From Actinomycetota bacterium (GTDB taxonomy: Bacteria; Acidobacteriota; Blastocatellia; Chloracidobacteriales; Chloracidobacteriaceae): a DNA stretch of 6,019 nt. The notes below the pieces were generated by a model, which was given only the letters and a program-made list of their open reading frames with translations, did not search any database and was not told where the DNA came from. Shown one piece after another: positions 1-6,019 of this stretch; within the stretch, counting starts at the first letter, position 1, and each line of letters begins with the position of its first letter. The position numbers were made by a program, and so were the translations under genes. The stretch is from positions 1-6,019 of the forward strand of contig JAAFHI010000240.1 in the NCBI GenBank assembly GCA_013298335.1. Reading direction: 5' to 3'.

Positions 1-387
1 TCCGTCGGCCTTGAGGAACGCGACCTGCCGGCGGTTCAGCAATTCACCGGCTCGTCGCGCATTGCGGTCTGTCCGGCGGTCCGCCTGCCGCGTGACGTCA
101 CCAGCCGCAACGACATCCCGGCCCAGTTGAACAATGACCTGGAAGCCCTCTTCGGACTGCCGATCCGCAAGTGGTGGGAACTCGGCGGCGCATACTTTCC
201 AACGCCCGGCGTGACGCCCGAAATCGTCTATCCGTTTATTGCCGAACTCACCGTCACCCACGCTTCCGGGCCGCGGAGCCTCATCTTCGCGCCGCTCGAT
301 GAACTGCTCTCCGACCTCGATGCCATCCACGACGCGCACACGCTCATCGCCATCCTGCGCCTCGCCCACGCCCTCGGACGCCTGTAA
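1..387 (+). CDS. C-terminal part of a Nudix-like protein (5' end outside window)
   Basis: The frame is open from the first base to a TAA at 385-387, giving 128 residues; the true start lies upstream. A TTG at 127 could be read as a start, but the coding frame continues well before it, so I treat the gene as truncated by the window. Residues 60-83 contain ELGGAYFPTPGVTPE followed by a hydrophobic strand (IVYPFIAEL), which resembles the segment after the Nudix box in Nudix hydrolases (a Gly-Tyr-x-Pro-x-Pro-Gly-x-x-x-Glu pattern). The region where a Nudix box should end (residues about 45-53, NDLEALFGL) keeps the terminal Gly-Leu but lacks the Arg-Glu and Glu-Glu metal-binding residues, so if it is this fold it may be catalytically degenerate. 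The tail (residues about 98-128) is Leu/Ala/His-rich and helical, with no membrane segment. Family assignment is by eye and tentative; the reality of the gene is more secure than its function. No obvious terminator follows. Confidence 0.7.
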   Translation, partial: SVGLEERDLPAVQQFTGSSRIAVCPAVRLPRDVTSRNDIPAQLNNDLEALFGLPIRKWWELGGAYFPTPGVTPEIVYPFIAELTVTHASGPRSLIFAPLDELLSDLDAIHDAHTLIAILRLAHALGRL

Positions 388-513
388 AGCCGGGAGCCGG
401 ATGGCATCGCTCAGGAAATACCCGCCTCTTCACGCGGTTCATCCAGCCCAAAAAGAATCCTGCTCTGAAAAAGACTTTCAAGTTAGGCCGGATTTCCGAC
501 ACAATCGGTTTCG

Positions 514-532
514 TTTCCGCCCCCAACGGAAA
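514..532 (+). repeat. Small inverted repeat upstream of the sensor kinase gene
   Basis: TTTCCG at 514-519 pairs with CGGAAA at 527-532 around a seven-base C-rich loop, ending 23 bases before the kinase ATG. There is no T-tract after it, so it is not a standard intrinsic terminator. It could be an operator, a 5' leader hairpin or chance. The surrounding 168-base gap (388-555) shows only a poor sigma-70 match, TTCAAG at 477-482 and CACAAT at 500-505 with 17 bases between, which I do not call as a promoter. Confidence 0.2.
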
Positions 533-555
533 AGCCCCTGAACTCAGGCATTCAC

Positions 556-3552
556 ATGCTTCCGCGTCTGACTGCCCGGAAACTGTCTCACTCCGTGCTC
601 CCAAACTCGATCCGGGAGTGGAACTCCCTTTGGCTCCGTCTGGCCATTGCCTTCCTTCTGGTGGGCAATCTTTCCGTTTGGGCCGCTGGCTCGACCGCCA
701 CCCCGACCGGAGCGCCGTTGACCTGGTCACGCAAGGACGACTGGCCGCAGAGTGCGGTCATCGCCATCGTTCATGCGCGCGATGGATACCTCTGGCTGGG
801 TACGCAGGACGGACTCGTCCGCTGGGACGGCCTTGCGCAAACCACTTTCAACAAAAAGAACACGCCGGTCCTCAGAAACAATGTCATCCAGACCCTGCTG
901 GAAGACCGCGGCCGGAATCTCTGGATCGGGACCGAGGGCGGTGGCCTGTACCGCTATCGAAACGGCGAGTTTGAGTGTTTTTCCACGGAAAACGGATTGA
1001 CCAACAACCGGGTCTGGTCGTTGTGCGAGAGCCGCGACGGCGCCATCTGGGCTGGTACATCGAGTGGCGTCACCTGTTTCCGGAATGGGAAGGCAACCGG
1101 CTTCAGTACCTCGGCGGGTGTTCCGGACAAGCCGGTCCAGGCCATCATCGAAGACGGAAGCGGGCGCATTCTCATCGGAACCTACGGGAACGGGCTGTAC
1201 CGGTTTGACGGCGGCGGAAAGTTCATCCGGACGGAAGGCGGATCGAATCCGTTCGTCTGGTCCCTGCATGAAGATCGGGACGGATGCCTGTGGATCGGGA
1301 CACGCGACGGCATCGAATGCTTCAAGGACGGCGCTCCCCGATCGTTACCCGGCACTCTGCGCGGGCTGACGGTATTCGCAATCACGCAAACCCGCGACGG
1401 CACCCTCTATGCCTCGACCGATACCGGCGGCGTCTTTCGATTCGACGGGCAGTCGTTCACGCAATCGACCGAAACGGACGGCCTGCCCGGAAACTACATT
1501 CACTGCGTGGAGGAAGACCGCGACGGAAATATCTGGGCCGGCGGATTGAACGGATTGGTCCGGCTGTTTCGCCCAAAAGTTCTTTCCCTGGGGGCCAGAC
1601 AGGGACTCGGCGGGGGCATCACCCAGTCGCTTGCCGAAGGGGCCGACGGACGGGTCTGGATCGGAACGGATACCGGCCTCAACCTGTTTCATCACGACGC
1701 ATTCGAGACATCTCCGTTTGCAGCCATTGTCGGGAAACACCCGGTCTACGGCTTGCTGGAAGAAGAAGACGGCACATTGTGGGTCGCCACCAAGGGGGCC
1801 GGGCTTTTCCGGTTTCAAGGCACGACCACAACCCGGTATTCGAAGGACGACCTCGGCAGTGACATCGTTTTTTCCATCTTCAAGGCACATGACCAGACCC
1901 TGTGGGTCGGGACCTGGGGCGGCGGACTGATCCATTTCGTCAGCGGTCGGCCTGAACGAATCACCCATGCCCAGGGCCTCAAAAGCGATTTCGTGGCCTC
2001 GCTCGCGGAGGACCGAGAGGGGGCGCTCTGGGTGGTGACGAAGGAAGGCGTCTCCCGGTATTCGAACGGGACGTTCACCCACTTCGGAACAGCGCAGGGA
2101 TTGCCCGAATCCGAAATCTACGCGGTCCTCCCGCTGCCGACCGGCGAGGTCTGGCTCGGGTCGGATGGCGGCGGCCTGTGTCGCTACAAGGATGGCCGCT
2201 TCAATACGCTGACCTCCGCGGACGGGCTGGACAGCGACGCCATCTTCAACCTTGTTCCGGATGAACGCGGATACCTCTGGTGCAGCGGGAGCCGGGGAAT
2301 TTTCAGGACCGACCTCGCCCAACTCGATGAGCGAATTGCCGGAAGAAACACCCTGGTTACGTCCACTGCCTATGGTCTCGCCGAAGGCATGGAAAGCGAA
2401 TACTGCGTCGGTGGATCGCAATCCACCGCAATCCGGACCAAGGACGGTCGCCTCTGGTTTGCCACAACCAAGGGAGCGGTGGTGGCCGATCCCAAACGCC
2501 TTGAAGTCGGTTCATCTCCGCCGCCCGTCCATCTGGAAGGCGTCGTCATCAACGACCGGCTTGAAAAGCCGAAGAACGGGATGGTCATCGAGGCGGGCGT
2601 GAACCGGCTCATCTTCCATTTCGTCGGCCTCGACCTGCGGATGCCCGAAAAGGTGAGATATCGCTACAAACTGGAAGGGTTCGACCCCGACTGGATTGAC
2701 GGAGCCAACCAGAAGTTCGCCATCTATACCAATCTTCCACCCGCGAAGTACCGGTTTCGGGTCATCGCGACCAACGGGGACGGCATCTGGAACCAGGTCG
2801 GGGATTCCTTCGATTTCGTCAAGGCACCGCGGTTTCACCAGACCTGGTCATTCCTGCTGCTCCTTTTCGGAGGTGTCTCCGGGATTGGCTGGATCGGGTA
2901 TCGGTCCCGAATCCGCCAGATTGAAAGTCGTCATGTCGCCGTTCTCAACGAACGGAACCGCATGGCCCGGGAACTGCACGACACGCTGGTTCAAGGGTAC
3001 GTCGCCATCGGCTCATTGGTGGATTCCAGCCTCGCCATCCTCGACCGTTCCCCGAAAGTGGCCGAAAAACAGTTGAAGCTGGCCCAGCGCATGGCCCGCC
3101 ACAGCATTGTCGAAGCCCGCGATTCGGTCCGTGACCTGCGGTCTCCCTCGCTGGAAAAGGGCGATCTCGTCACGGCCCTGAAGGACGTGGCGCACCGGTT
3201 TTCGGAGCGGTTTCAGACCGACATTCCAGTGCGGGTCGTCGGTGACGAACGGCCCCTGGAACCCGAAGCCGCCCAGCAGATGCTCCGGATCGGACAGGAG
3301 GCGGTTTCGAACGCCATCCGGCATGCCTCCCCGAATCAAGTACGGCTGAACCTTCAGTTCGAGCCGGGCAAAGTCGTGCTGCGGGTGATCGATGACGGGA
3401 CCGGATTTGAAGTCGAACGCGGATTCTCGGCCATTGACGGGCATTTCGGACTGCTCGGCATGCGTGAACGCGCGGGTCAGATCAATGGAACGCTGAAGGT
3501 CGAAAGCGCCCCCGGCGAGGGGACGCTCGTCGAAGTCGTCGTTCCGGTTTGA
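556..3552 (+). CDS. Reg_prop/Y_Y_Y sensor histidine kinase (HisKA_3 type)
   Basis: A 998-residue membrane sensor kinase that should detect an extracytoplasmic signal and phosphorylate the regulator encoded next to it. Residues 25-44 are a hydrophobic signal/anchor segment ending VWAAGS. Residues about 55-650 hold 14 Reg_prop repeats of the form DGxLWxGTxxGGLxR, with the Trp (or its equivalent) near 80, 123, 165, 206, 246, 285, 327, 368, 409, 450, 492, 533, 575 and 634; fourteen fits two seven-bladed propellers. A Y_Y_Y domain (about 683-752, with YRYKLEGFD and a following Tyr-Arg-Phe strand) precedes a membrane helix at 764-782. The HisKA_3 dimerisation domain carries RELHDTLVQG with phosphoacceptor His808 and the DxxxQ phosphatase motif (Asp809-Gln813). 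The ATPase domain has an N-box (EAVSNAIRHA, Asn919), DDGTG at 946-950, GLLGM at 965-969 and a final GEGT. All key residues are present, so it looks functional. No clear ribosome binding site precedes ATG 556; GTG 595 (codon 14) is an alternative that shortens the pre-signal region. Unlike hybrid systems of similar sensor design, it lacks a fused receiver and AraC domain. Confidence 0.96.
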   Translation: MLPRLTARKLSHSVLPNSIREWNSLWLRLAIAFLLVGNLSVWAAGSTATPTGAPLTWSRKDDWPQSAVIAIVHARDGYLWLGTQDGLVRWDGLAQTTFNKKNTPVLRNNVIQTLLEDRGRNLWIGTEGGGLYRYRNGEFECFSTENGLTNNRVWSLCESRDGAIWAGTSSGVTCFRNGKATGFSTSAGVPDKPVQAIIEDGSGRILIGTYGNGLYRFDGGGKFIRTEGGSNPFVWSLHEDRDGCLWIGTRDGIECFKDGAPRSLPGTLRGLTVFAITQTRDGTLYASTDTGGVFRFDGQSFTQSTETDGLPGNYIHCVEEDRDGNIWAGGLNGLVRLFRPKVLSLGARQGLGGGITQSLAEGADGRVWIGTDTGLNLFHHDAFETSPFAAIVGKHPVYGLLEEEDGTLWVATKGAGLFRFQGTTTTRYSKDDLGSDIVFSIFKAHDQTLWVGTWGGGLIHFVSGRPERITHAQGLKSDFVASLAEDREGALWVVTKEGVSRYSNGTFTHFGTAQGLPESEIYAVLPLPTGEVWLGSDGGGLCRYKDGRFNTLTSADGLDSDAIFNLVPDERGYLWCSGSRGIFRTDLAQLDERIAGRNTLVTSTAYGLAEGMESEYCVGGSQSTAIRTKDGRLWFATTKGAVVADPKRLEVGSSPPPVHLEGVVINDRLEKPKNGMVIEAGVNRLIFHFVGLDLRMPEKVRYRYKLEGFDPDWIDGANQKFAIYTNLPPAKYRFRVIATNGDGIWNQVGDSFDFVKAPRFHQTWSFLLLLFGGVSGIGWIGYRSRIRQIESRHVAVLNERNRMARELHDTLVQGYVAIGSLVDSSLAILDRSPKVAEKQLKLAQRMARHSIVEARDSVRDLRSPSLEKGDLVTALKDVAHRFSERFQTDIPVRVVGDERPLEPEAAQQMLRIGQEAVSNAIRHASPNQVRLNLQFEPGKVVLRVIDDGTGFEVERGFSAIDGHFGLLGMRERAGQINGTLKVESAPGEGTLVEVVVPV

Positions 3553-3554
3553 AA

Positions 3555-3560
3555 AAGGAG
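3555..3560 (+). promoter_or_regulatory. Ribosome binding site of the response regulator
   Basis: AAGGAG, seven bases before the ATG at 3568 and directly after the kinase stop codon (TGA, 3550-3552). It is the strongest Shine-Dalgarno match in the window and fixes the regulator start, suggesting the regulator is translated more efficiently than the kinase, whose own start has no clear site. Confidence 0.85.
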
Positions 3561-3567
3561 ACATCCG

Positions 3568-4218
3568 ATGGCGAATTTTGACGGATCACACAACAGCGGG
3601 CCGATTCGCATCATGGTGGTCGAGGATCACCTGATTACCCGCATCGGCCTGATCTCGGTGTTCAGCACCGTCGAGGACATGGTAGTGGTCGGCGAGGCCG
3701 CGAACGGCGCTCAGGCCGTCGAGTTCCATCGTCTCCATCAACCTGACGTCACGCTCATGGACTTGCGACTTCCGGAAATCGGAGGACTGGAGGCGCTGGC
3801 CAAAATTCTTGAACATTCGCCACAGGCCAGAGTCGTCATTCTCACCACCTACGACGGCGACGGCGACATCGCCCGTGCCATGCGGATGGGGGCCGCCGGA
3901 TACCTCCTCAAGGACGCCTACATCGACGAAATCCTCAAAGCCATCCGCCAGGTCCATCAGGGGAAAAAGTATTTCTCGGGCGAAGTGGCGGCGCGCCTGC
4001 TGGAGTTCCAGTCGGCGGAGGCCCTGACCGACCGCGAACTCGAAATCCTTTCACACATCGCCAGGGGACATTCCAACCGCGAAACCGCGAATGCCCTGTT
4101 CATCGCCGAACAAACCGTCAAGAACCATTTGAAAAACATCTTCGGAAAGCTCGGCGTCAACGACCGGGTTTCCGCCGCCAATCTGGCCTTTCAGCGCGGT
4201 CTGGTCAGACCCGACTGA
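3568..4218 (+). CDS. NarL/FixJ-family response regulator
   Basis: A 216-residue DNA-binding response regulator of the usual family length. The N-terminal receiver (about 13-130) has the acidic pair Glu19-Asp20, phosphoacceptor Asp65 in LMDLRLPEIGG, the switch Thr93 in ILTTYD and Lys115 in GYLLKDAY, so every catalytic position is intact. The C-terminal LuxR-type helix-turn-helix (about 152-210) begins LTDRELEILSHIARGHSN and continues through the recognition helix EQTVKNHLKNIFGKLGV. The first 12 residues are a short polar extension before the receiver. The start is chosen from the AAGGAG seven bases upstream. It lies 15 bases after the HisKA_3 kinase gene, the standard partner type for NarL-like regulators, so the two are an operon and a cognate pair. 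Target promoters cannot be read from this sequence; autoregulation or control of the downstream efflux genes is inference. Confidence 0.97.
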   Translation: MANFDGSHNSGPIRIMVVEDHLITRIGLISVFSTVEDMVVVGEAANGAQAVEFHRLHQPDVTLMDLRLPEIGGLEALAKILEHSPQARVVILTTYDGDGDIARAMRMGAAGYLLKDAYIDEILKAIRQVHQGKKYFSGEVAARLLEFQSAEALTDRELEILSHIARGHSNRETANALFIAEQTVKNHLKNIFGKLGVNDRVSAANLAFQRGLVRPD

Positions 4219-4241
4219 ATCCGTCAAACCCTTGGGGAGTA

Positions 4242-4271
4242 CGAAAGGGCCATGAAAAATTGACCCTTTCG
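4242..4271 (+). terminator. Hairpin after the response regulator, possible terminator
   Basis: CGAAAGGGCCA at 4242-4252 pairs with TGACCCTTTCG at 4261-4271, giving 11 positions with one C-A mismatch around the eight-base loop TGAAAAAT. It begins 23 bases after the regulator stop codon, where a terminator would be expected. No run of T follows directly (the next bases are AGTCAGGCG), so it is not a classic intrinsic terminator; it may act as a weak or factor-assisted terminator or protect the 3' end of the transcript. An upstream CCCTT at 4229-4233 could pair with AAGGG at 4245-4249 instead, giving a weaker alternative stem. Confidence 0.45.
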
Positions 4272-4298
4272 AGTCAGGCGCGCCATCCCCATCGTCTT

Positions 4299-4304
4299 TA
4301 TATT
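4299..4304 (+). promoter_or_regulatory. Possible -10 element upstream of the small barrel gene
   Basis: TATATT stands in the only AT-rich patch of the 4219-4392 gap (TCTTTATATTTCCTTTG) and would start a transcript near 4311, about 80 bases before the next gene. The bases at the -35 distance (around 4276-4281) do not resemble TTGACA, so this is a one-sided match and weak. It would fit the idea that the genes from 4393 onward form a separate unit. Confidence 0.22.
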
Positions 4305-4392
4305 TCCTTTGCGAACCACATTCGAATCACGCGCCGCGGGGGCTTCCTTCGGCTCGCCGGGCTTCGCCCAATGTCCGTCAAGGTCTCCACCC

Positions 4393-4713
4393 ATGATTAT
4401 TTTGGCGCTGGGACATTCGTTGCGGAGCGACCCGATACAGGAGGCCAACCCCTTTGTCGAAGCGGAAGCAAAGATTCTCTGGGAACTCAGGGCCGCCGGG
4501 ATTCTGCGCGAGGTCTTTTACTTCAGGGACTGGCACTCGGTGGTCCTCATCCTGAACTGCGAGGACCTGGATGAAGCCCGGCAGTGGATCCTGACGCTCC
4601 CAACGGCCAAAAGCCGACTGTACAACTATCAGGTAACCGAACTGGTCCCCTTTCAACCGCTCCGTGATCTTTTCGAAAACCATCACCTGCCGACGCCGAA
4701 GCTCTGGCGTTGA
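4393..4713 (+). CDS. Muconolactone isomerase/YciI-like small barrel protein
   Basis: A 106-residue protein resembling the dimeric alpha-beta barrel group often annotated as muconolactone delta-isomerase family. Visible family features, in order, are the opening strand MIILALGHSL, a helix with EAKILWELRAAGILREVFYF (residues 25-44; the small-Gly-x-x-Arg-Glu turn is typical), the strand SVVLILNCEDLDEARQW (49-65), the TLPTAK segment (68-73) and a closing strand with ELVPFQPLRDLF (83-94). No signal peptide or membrane helix is present, so it should be cytoplasmic. The frame extends upstream to a TTG at 4309, but those extra 28 residues are low-complexity and unlike the fold; ATG 4393, with AAGG nine bases before it, starts exactly at the first strand. 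Many members have no proven reaction, and no aromatic-degradation genes are nearby, so I do not assign an enzyme activity. It lies 28 bases before the efflux adaptor gene and is probably co-transcribed with it. Confidence 0.85.
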   Translation: MIILALGHSLRSDPIQEANPFVEAEAKILWELRAAGILREVFYFRDWHSVVLILNCEDLDEARQWILTLPTAKSRLYNYQVTELVPFQPLRDLFENHHLPTPKLWR

Positions 4714-4741
4714 GCGCAGTTTCCCCCACAGGTCAAAAGCC

Positions 4742-6019
4742 ATGAGTGACACGAAGGCGCAGGTCAGCGACGCGACGACTGAAACCGTCCCTGAAAACGG
4801 GAAGGGCCCGCTTCCCGAAACGGCTTCCCACCAACCCGAACCCACGGGCACTCGCTCAGGGAAACGCCTGCTTGGCTTCGGGTTGGGCGGGATACTCGGC
4901 CTCGTCGCCATCATCTGGGGTGGAATGACGCTGGTCCATGCCCTTTCGCATGAATCCACCGACGACGCCTTTGTCGAGGGGCACGTCGTCGCGGTGAGTC
5001 CAAGGGTTTCCGGACACGTCGTCAAACTCCTCGTGACCGACAATCAGGTGGTCAAAAAGGGAGAGCTTTTACTTGAGATCGACCCGCGCGACTATGAACA
5101 GCAGGTCAAACAGGCACAGGCCGCGCTCGACGCGGCGATTGCCCGCCATAAAACCGCCGAACAGTCGGTTCAACTCACCGGCGCGACCGGAAAGGCCGCC
5201 ATCCGGCAGGCCAGTTCCGGCCTCGACGCCTCGCGGGCGCAAGCGGATGCCTCGCGGGTCCGGCTCGGTCAGGTCCGGGCACAGATCGCCAACGCCGAAG
5301 CCAATCTCGAACAGACCCGCGCGCAGGTCGTGGCCGCCGAGGCCGAAGTCGCCCGCACCTCGCCCGACGTCAGGCGTTATCAGGAACTCTTCGAGAAGGG
5401 CGACGTGTCGAGCCAGCGGCTTGAACAGGCGACGGCGGCCCATCGCACGGCCACCGCAAACCTTGAGGTGGCGAAGAAACGGGTGGTGGCCGCCGAGGCG
5501 ACGGTTGCCCAGTCCCGCGAGGAACAGGCGGCGGCAGCAGCCGTCCTGAACCAGACCAGATCGCTGGTCGGAGAAGCCGGCGGACGACTCGATCAGGCCA
5601 ACACCGCGCCGCAGCAGGTCGCCGTCTCGCGGGCGCAGGCCGAATCGGCCAACGCGGAAATTACGCAGGCCCAGGCCGCGCTCGAACAGGCGAAACTGAA
5701 CCTGTCCTACACCAGAATCTATGCCGTCGAGGCCGGACGGGTTTCCAAACGGACGGTCGAGGAAGGGGCCTTCGTCTCGGTCGGTCAGTCCCTTCTGTCG
5801 GTCGTCCCCGACGATGTCTGGGTGGTCGCCAATTTCAAGGAAACGCAACTCAAAAGCATGCGGGCCGGACAGGACGTCGAAGTTGAAGTGGATTCGCTCG
5901 GCACGGCGCTCCGCGGCAAGGTCGAAAGCATTCAGGCCGGAACCGGCGCGAAATTTGCGCTTCTGCCGCCCGACAACGCGACCGGCAACTTCACCAAGGT
6001 CGTCCAGCGCGTGCCGGTC
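4742..6019 (+). CDS. HlyD/EmrA-family membrane fusion protein (3' end outside window)
   Basis: The frame is open for 426 codons from ATG 4742 to the right edge with no stop. The product is a periplasmic adaptor that would link an inner-membrane exporter to an outer-membrane channel. Residues 1-42 are a polar cytoplasmic tail; 43-68 form one membrane helix (LLGFGLGGILGLVAIIW). Next come the family signature STDDAFVEGHVVAVSPRVSG (72-91) and the first lipoyl half (KGELLLEIDPRDYEQQ). A long Ala/Gln/Glu-rich coiled-coil hairpin spans about 110-325 with the turn around YQELFEKGDVSSQ (near 212-224). The second lipoyl half (NLSYTRIYAVEAGRVSK) and a beta-barrel (VWVVANFKETQLKSMRAGQ) follow. The visible end VVQRVPV matches the conserved strand close to the EmrA C-terminus, so probably only some tens of residues are missing. 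The coiled coil looks longer than in E. coli EmrA. A weak ACAGG lies nine bases before the ATG. An MFS (EmrB/DHA2-type) transporter gene is expected just downstream; substrate unknown. Confidence 0.93.
   Translation, partial: MSDTKAQVSDATTETVPENGKGPLPETASHQPEPTGTRSGKRLLGFGLGGILGLVAIIWGGMTLVHALSHESTDDAFVEGHVVAVSPRVSGHVVKLLVTDNQVVKKGELLLEIDPRDYEQQVKQAQAALDAAIARHKTAEQSVQLTGATGKAAIRQASSGLDASRAQADASRVRLGQVRAQIANAEANLEQTRAQVVAAEAEVARTSPDVRRYQELFEKGDVSSQRLEQATAAHRTATANLEVAKKRVVAAEATVAQSREEQAAAAAVLNQTRSLVGEAGGRLDQANTAPQQVAVSRAQAESANAEITQAQAALEQAKLNLSYTRIYAVEAGRVSKRTVEEGAFVSVGQSLLSVVPDDVWVVANFKETQLKSMRAGQDVEVEVDSLGTALRGKVESIQAGTGAKFALLPPDNATGNFTKVVQRVPV
5111..5685 (+). repeat. Imperfect internal repeats in the coiled-coil coding region
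   Basis: Short near-identical segments recur within the adaptor gene: 5111-5130 and 5666-5685 match at 19 of 20 bases (both encode QAQAAL plus an acidic residue), 5330-5343 equals 5486-5499 (GTGGCCGCCGAGGC), and 5230-5241 equals 5626-5637 (CTCGCGGGCGCA). They lie in both arms of the coiled-coil hairpin. They may reflect growth of the coiled coil by internal duplication, or simply repeated use of the same preferred codons for Ala, Gln and Glu. Confidence 0.5.

Noticed and set aside
477..505. Sigma-70-like promoter (TTCAAG, 17 bases, CACAAT) before the kinase gene
   Set aside because: Only three of six and four of six consensus positions match, which is expected by chance in a gap of this size.
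900..1700. Recurring TGGATCGG-type DNA words that could suggest a regulatory repeat
   Set aside because: They recur at the Leu-Trp-Ile-Gly position of the Reg_prop repeats and are explained by the protein repeat, not by a separate DNA element.
1345..2421. 358-codon open frame on the minus strand inside the kinase gene
   Set aside because: It lies wholly antisense to the well-supported propeller repeats, its product is Pro/Gly/Arg-rich with no recognisable domain, and long antisense frames are common opposite GC-rich genes.
4309..4392. TTG-initiated 28-residue N-terminal extension of the small barrel protein
   Set aside because: The extension is Ser/Ala/Pro/Gly/Arg-rich without a ribosome binding site, whereas ATG 4393 begins at the first strand of the fold and has AAGG upstream.
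4260..4574. 104-codon + strand open frame overlapping the small barrel gene
   Set aside because: It uses a different frame from the barrel protein, is low-complexity, and has no family resemblance; the frame from 4393 matches a known fold from its first residue.
4378..5043. 221-codon minus-strand open frame spanning the barrel gene and the start of the adaptor gene
   Set aside because: It overlaps two + strand genes with recognisable family motifs, and its own product shows no domain.
5069..5848. 259-codon open frame on the minus strand inside the adaptor gene
   Set aside because: Its Gly/Leu/Arg/Asp-rich product is what the reverse complement of Ala/Gln/Glu-rich coiled-coil codons gives; the + strand reading has clear HlyD-family motifs.

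Overview
The window is a bacterial, GC-rich (roughly 60% by eye), densely coded stretch with every supported gene on the + strand. It holds the 3' end of one gene, a complete two-gene two-component system, a small alpha/beta-barrel protein gene, and the 5' part of a membrane fusion (efflux adaptor) gene that runs off the right edge. A sensor kinase built from a long series of ligand-binding-type beta-propeller repeats (Reg_prop), a Y_Y_Y domain and a HisKA_3 kinase core is a style common in Acidobacteriota, Verrucomicrobiota and Bacteroidota. With this GC content the first two are more likely, but the window has no taxonomic marker and the assignment is inference.

Layout: (1) 1-387, C-terminal 128 residues of a protein whose tail resembles the end of a Nudix fold, possibly with a degenerate Nudix box. 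(2) 388-555, a 168-base gap with a small hairpin and no convincing promoter. (3) 556-3552, a 998-residue periplasm-sensing histidine kinase with 14 propeller repeats. (4) 3568-4218, a NarL/FixJ-type response regulator starting 15 bases after the kinase stop behind a strong ribosome binding site. (5) 4219-4392, a 174-base gap with a clear 11-pair hairpin (one mismatch) and a possible promoter -10 element. (6) 4393-4713, a 106-residue protein of the muconolactone isomerase/YciI-like dimeric alpha-beta barrel group. (7) 4742 to the end, an HlyD/EmrA-type membrane fusion protein with one N-terminal membrane helix and a long Ala/Gln-rich coiled-coil hairpin, cut by the window edge just after the conserved RVPV segment.

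How the genes could work together: the kinase and regulator are almost certainly co-transcribed partners. The kinase would read an extracytoplasmic signal through its propellers and pass phosphate from His808 to Asp65 of the regulator, which binds DNA through a LuxR-type helix-turn-helix. The small barrel protein and the EmrA-like adaptor probably form a second unit, with a transporter gene expected beyond the right edge. That the two-component system controls this efflux unit is a reasonable guess from adjacency only. I see no RNA gene, CRISPR array, insertion sequence or attachment site. No undescribed system is evident: the window reads as a fairly ordinary sensor/efflux neighbourhood with a few details worth checking.
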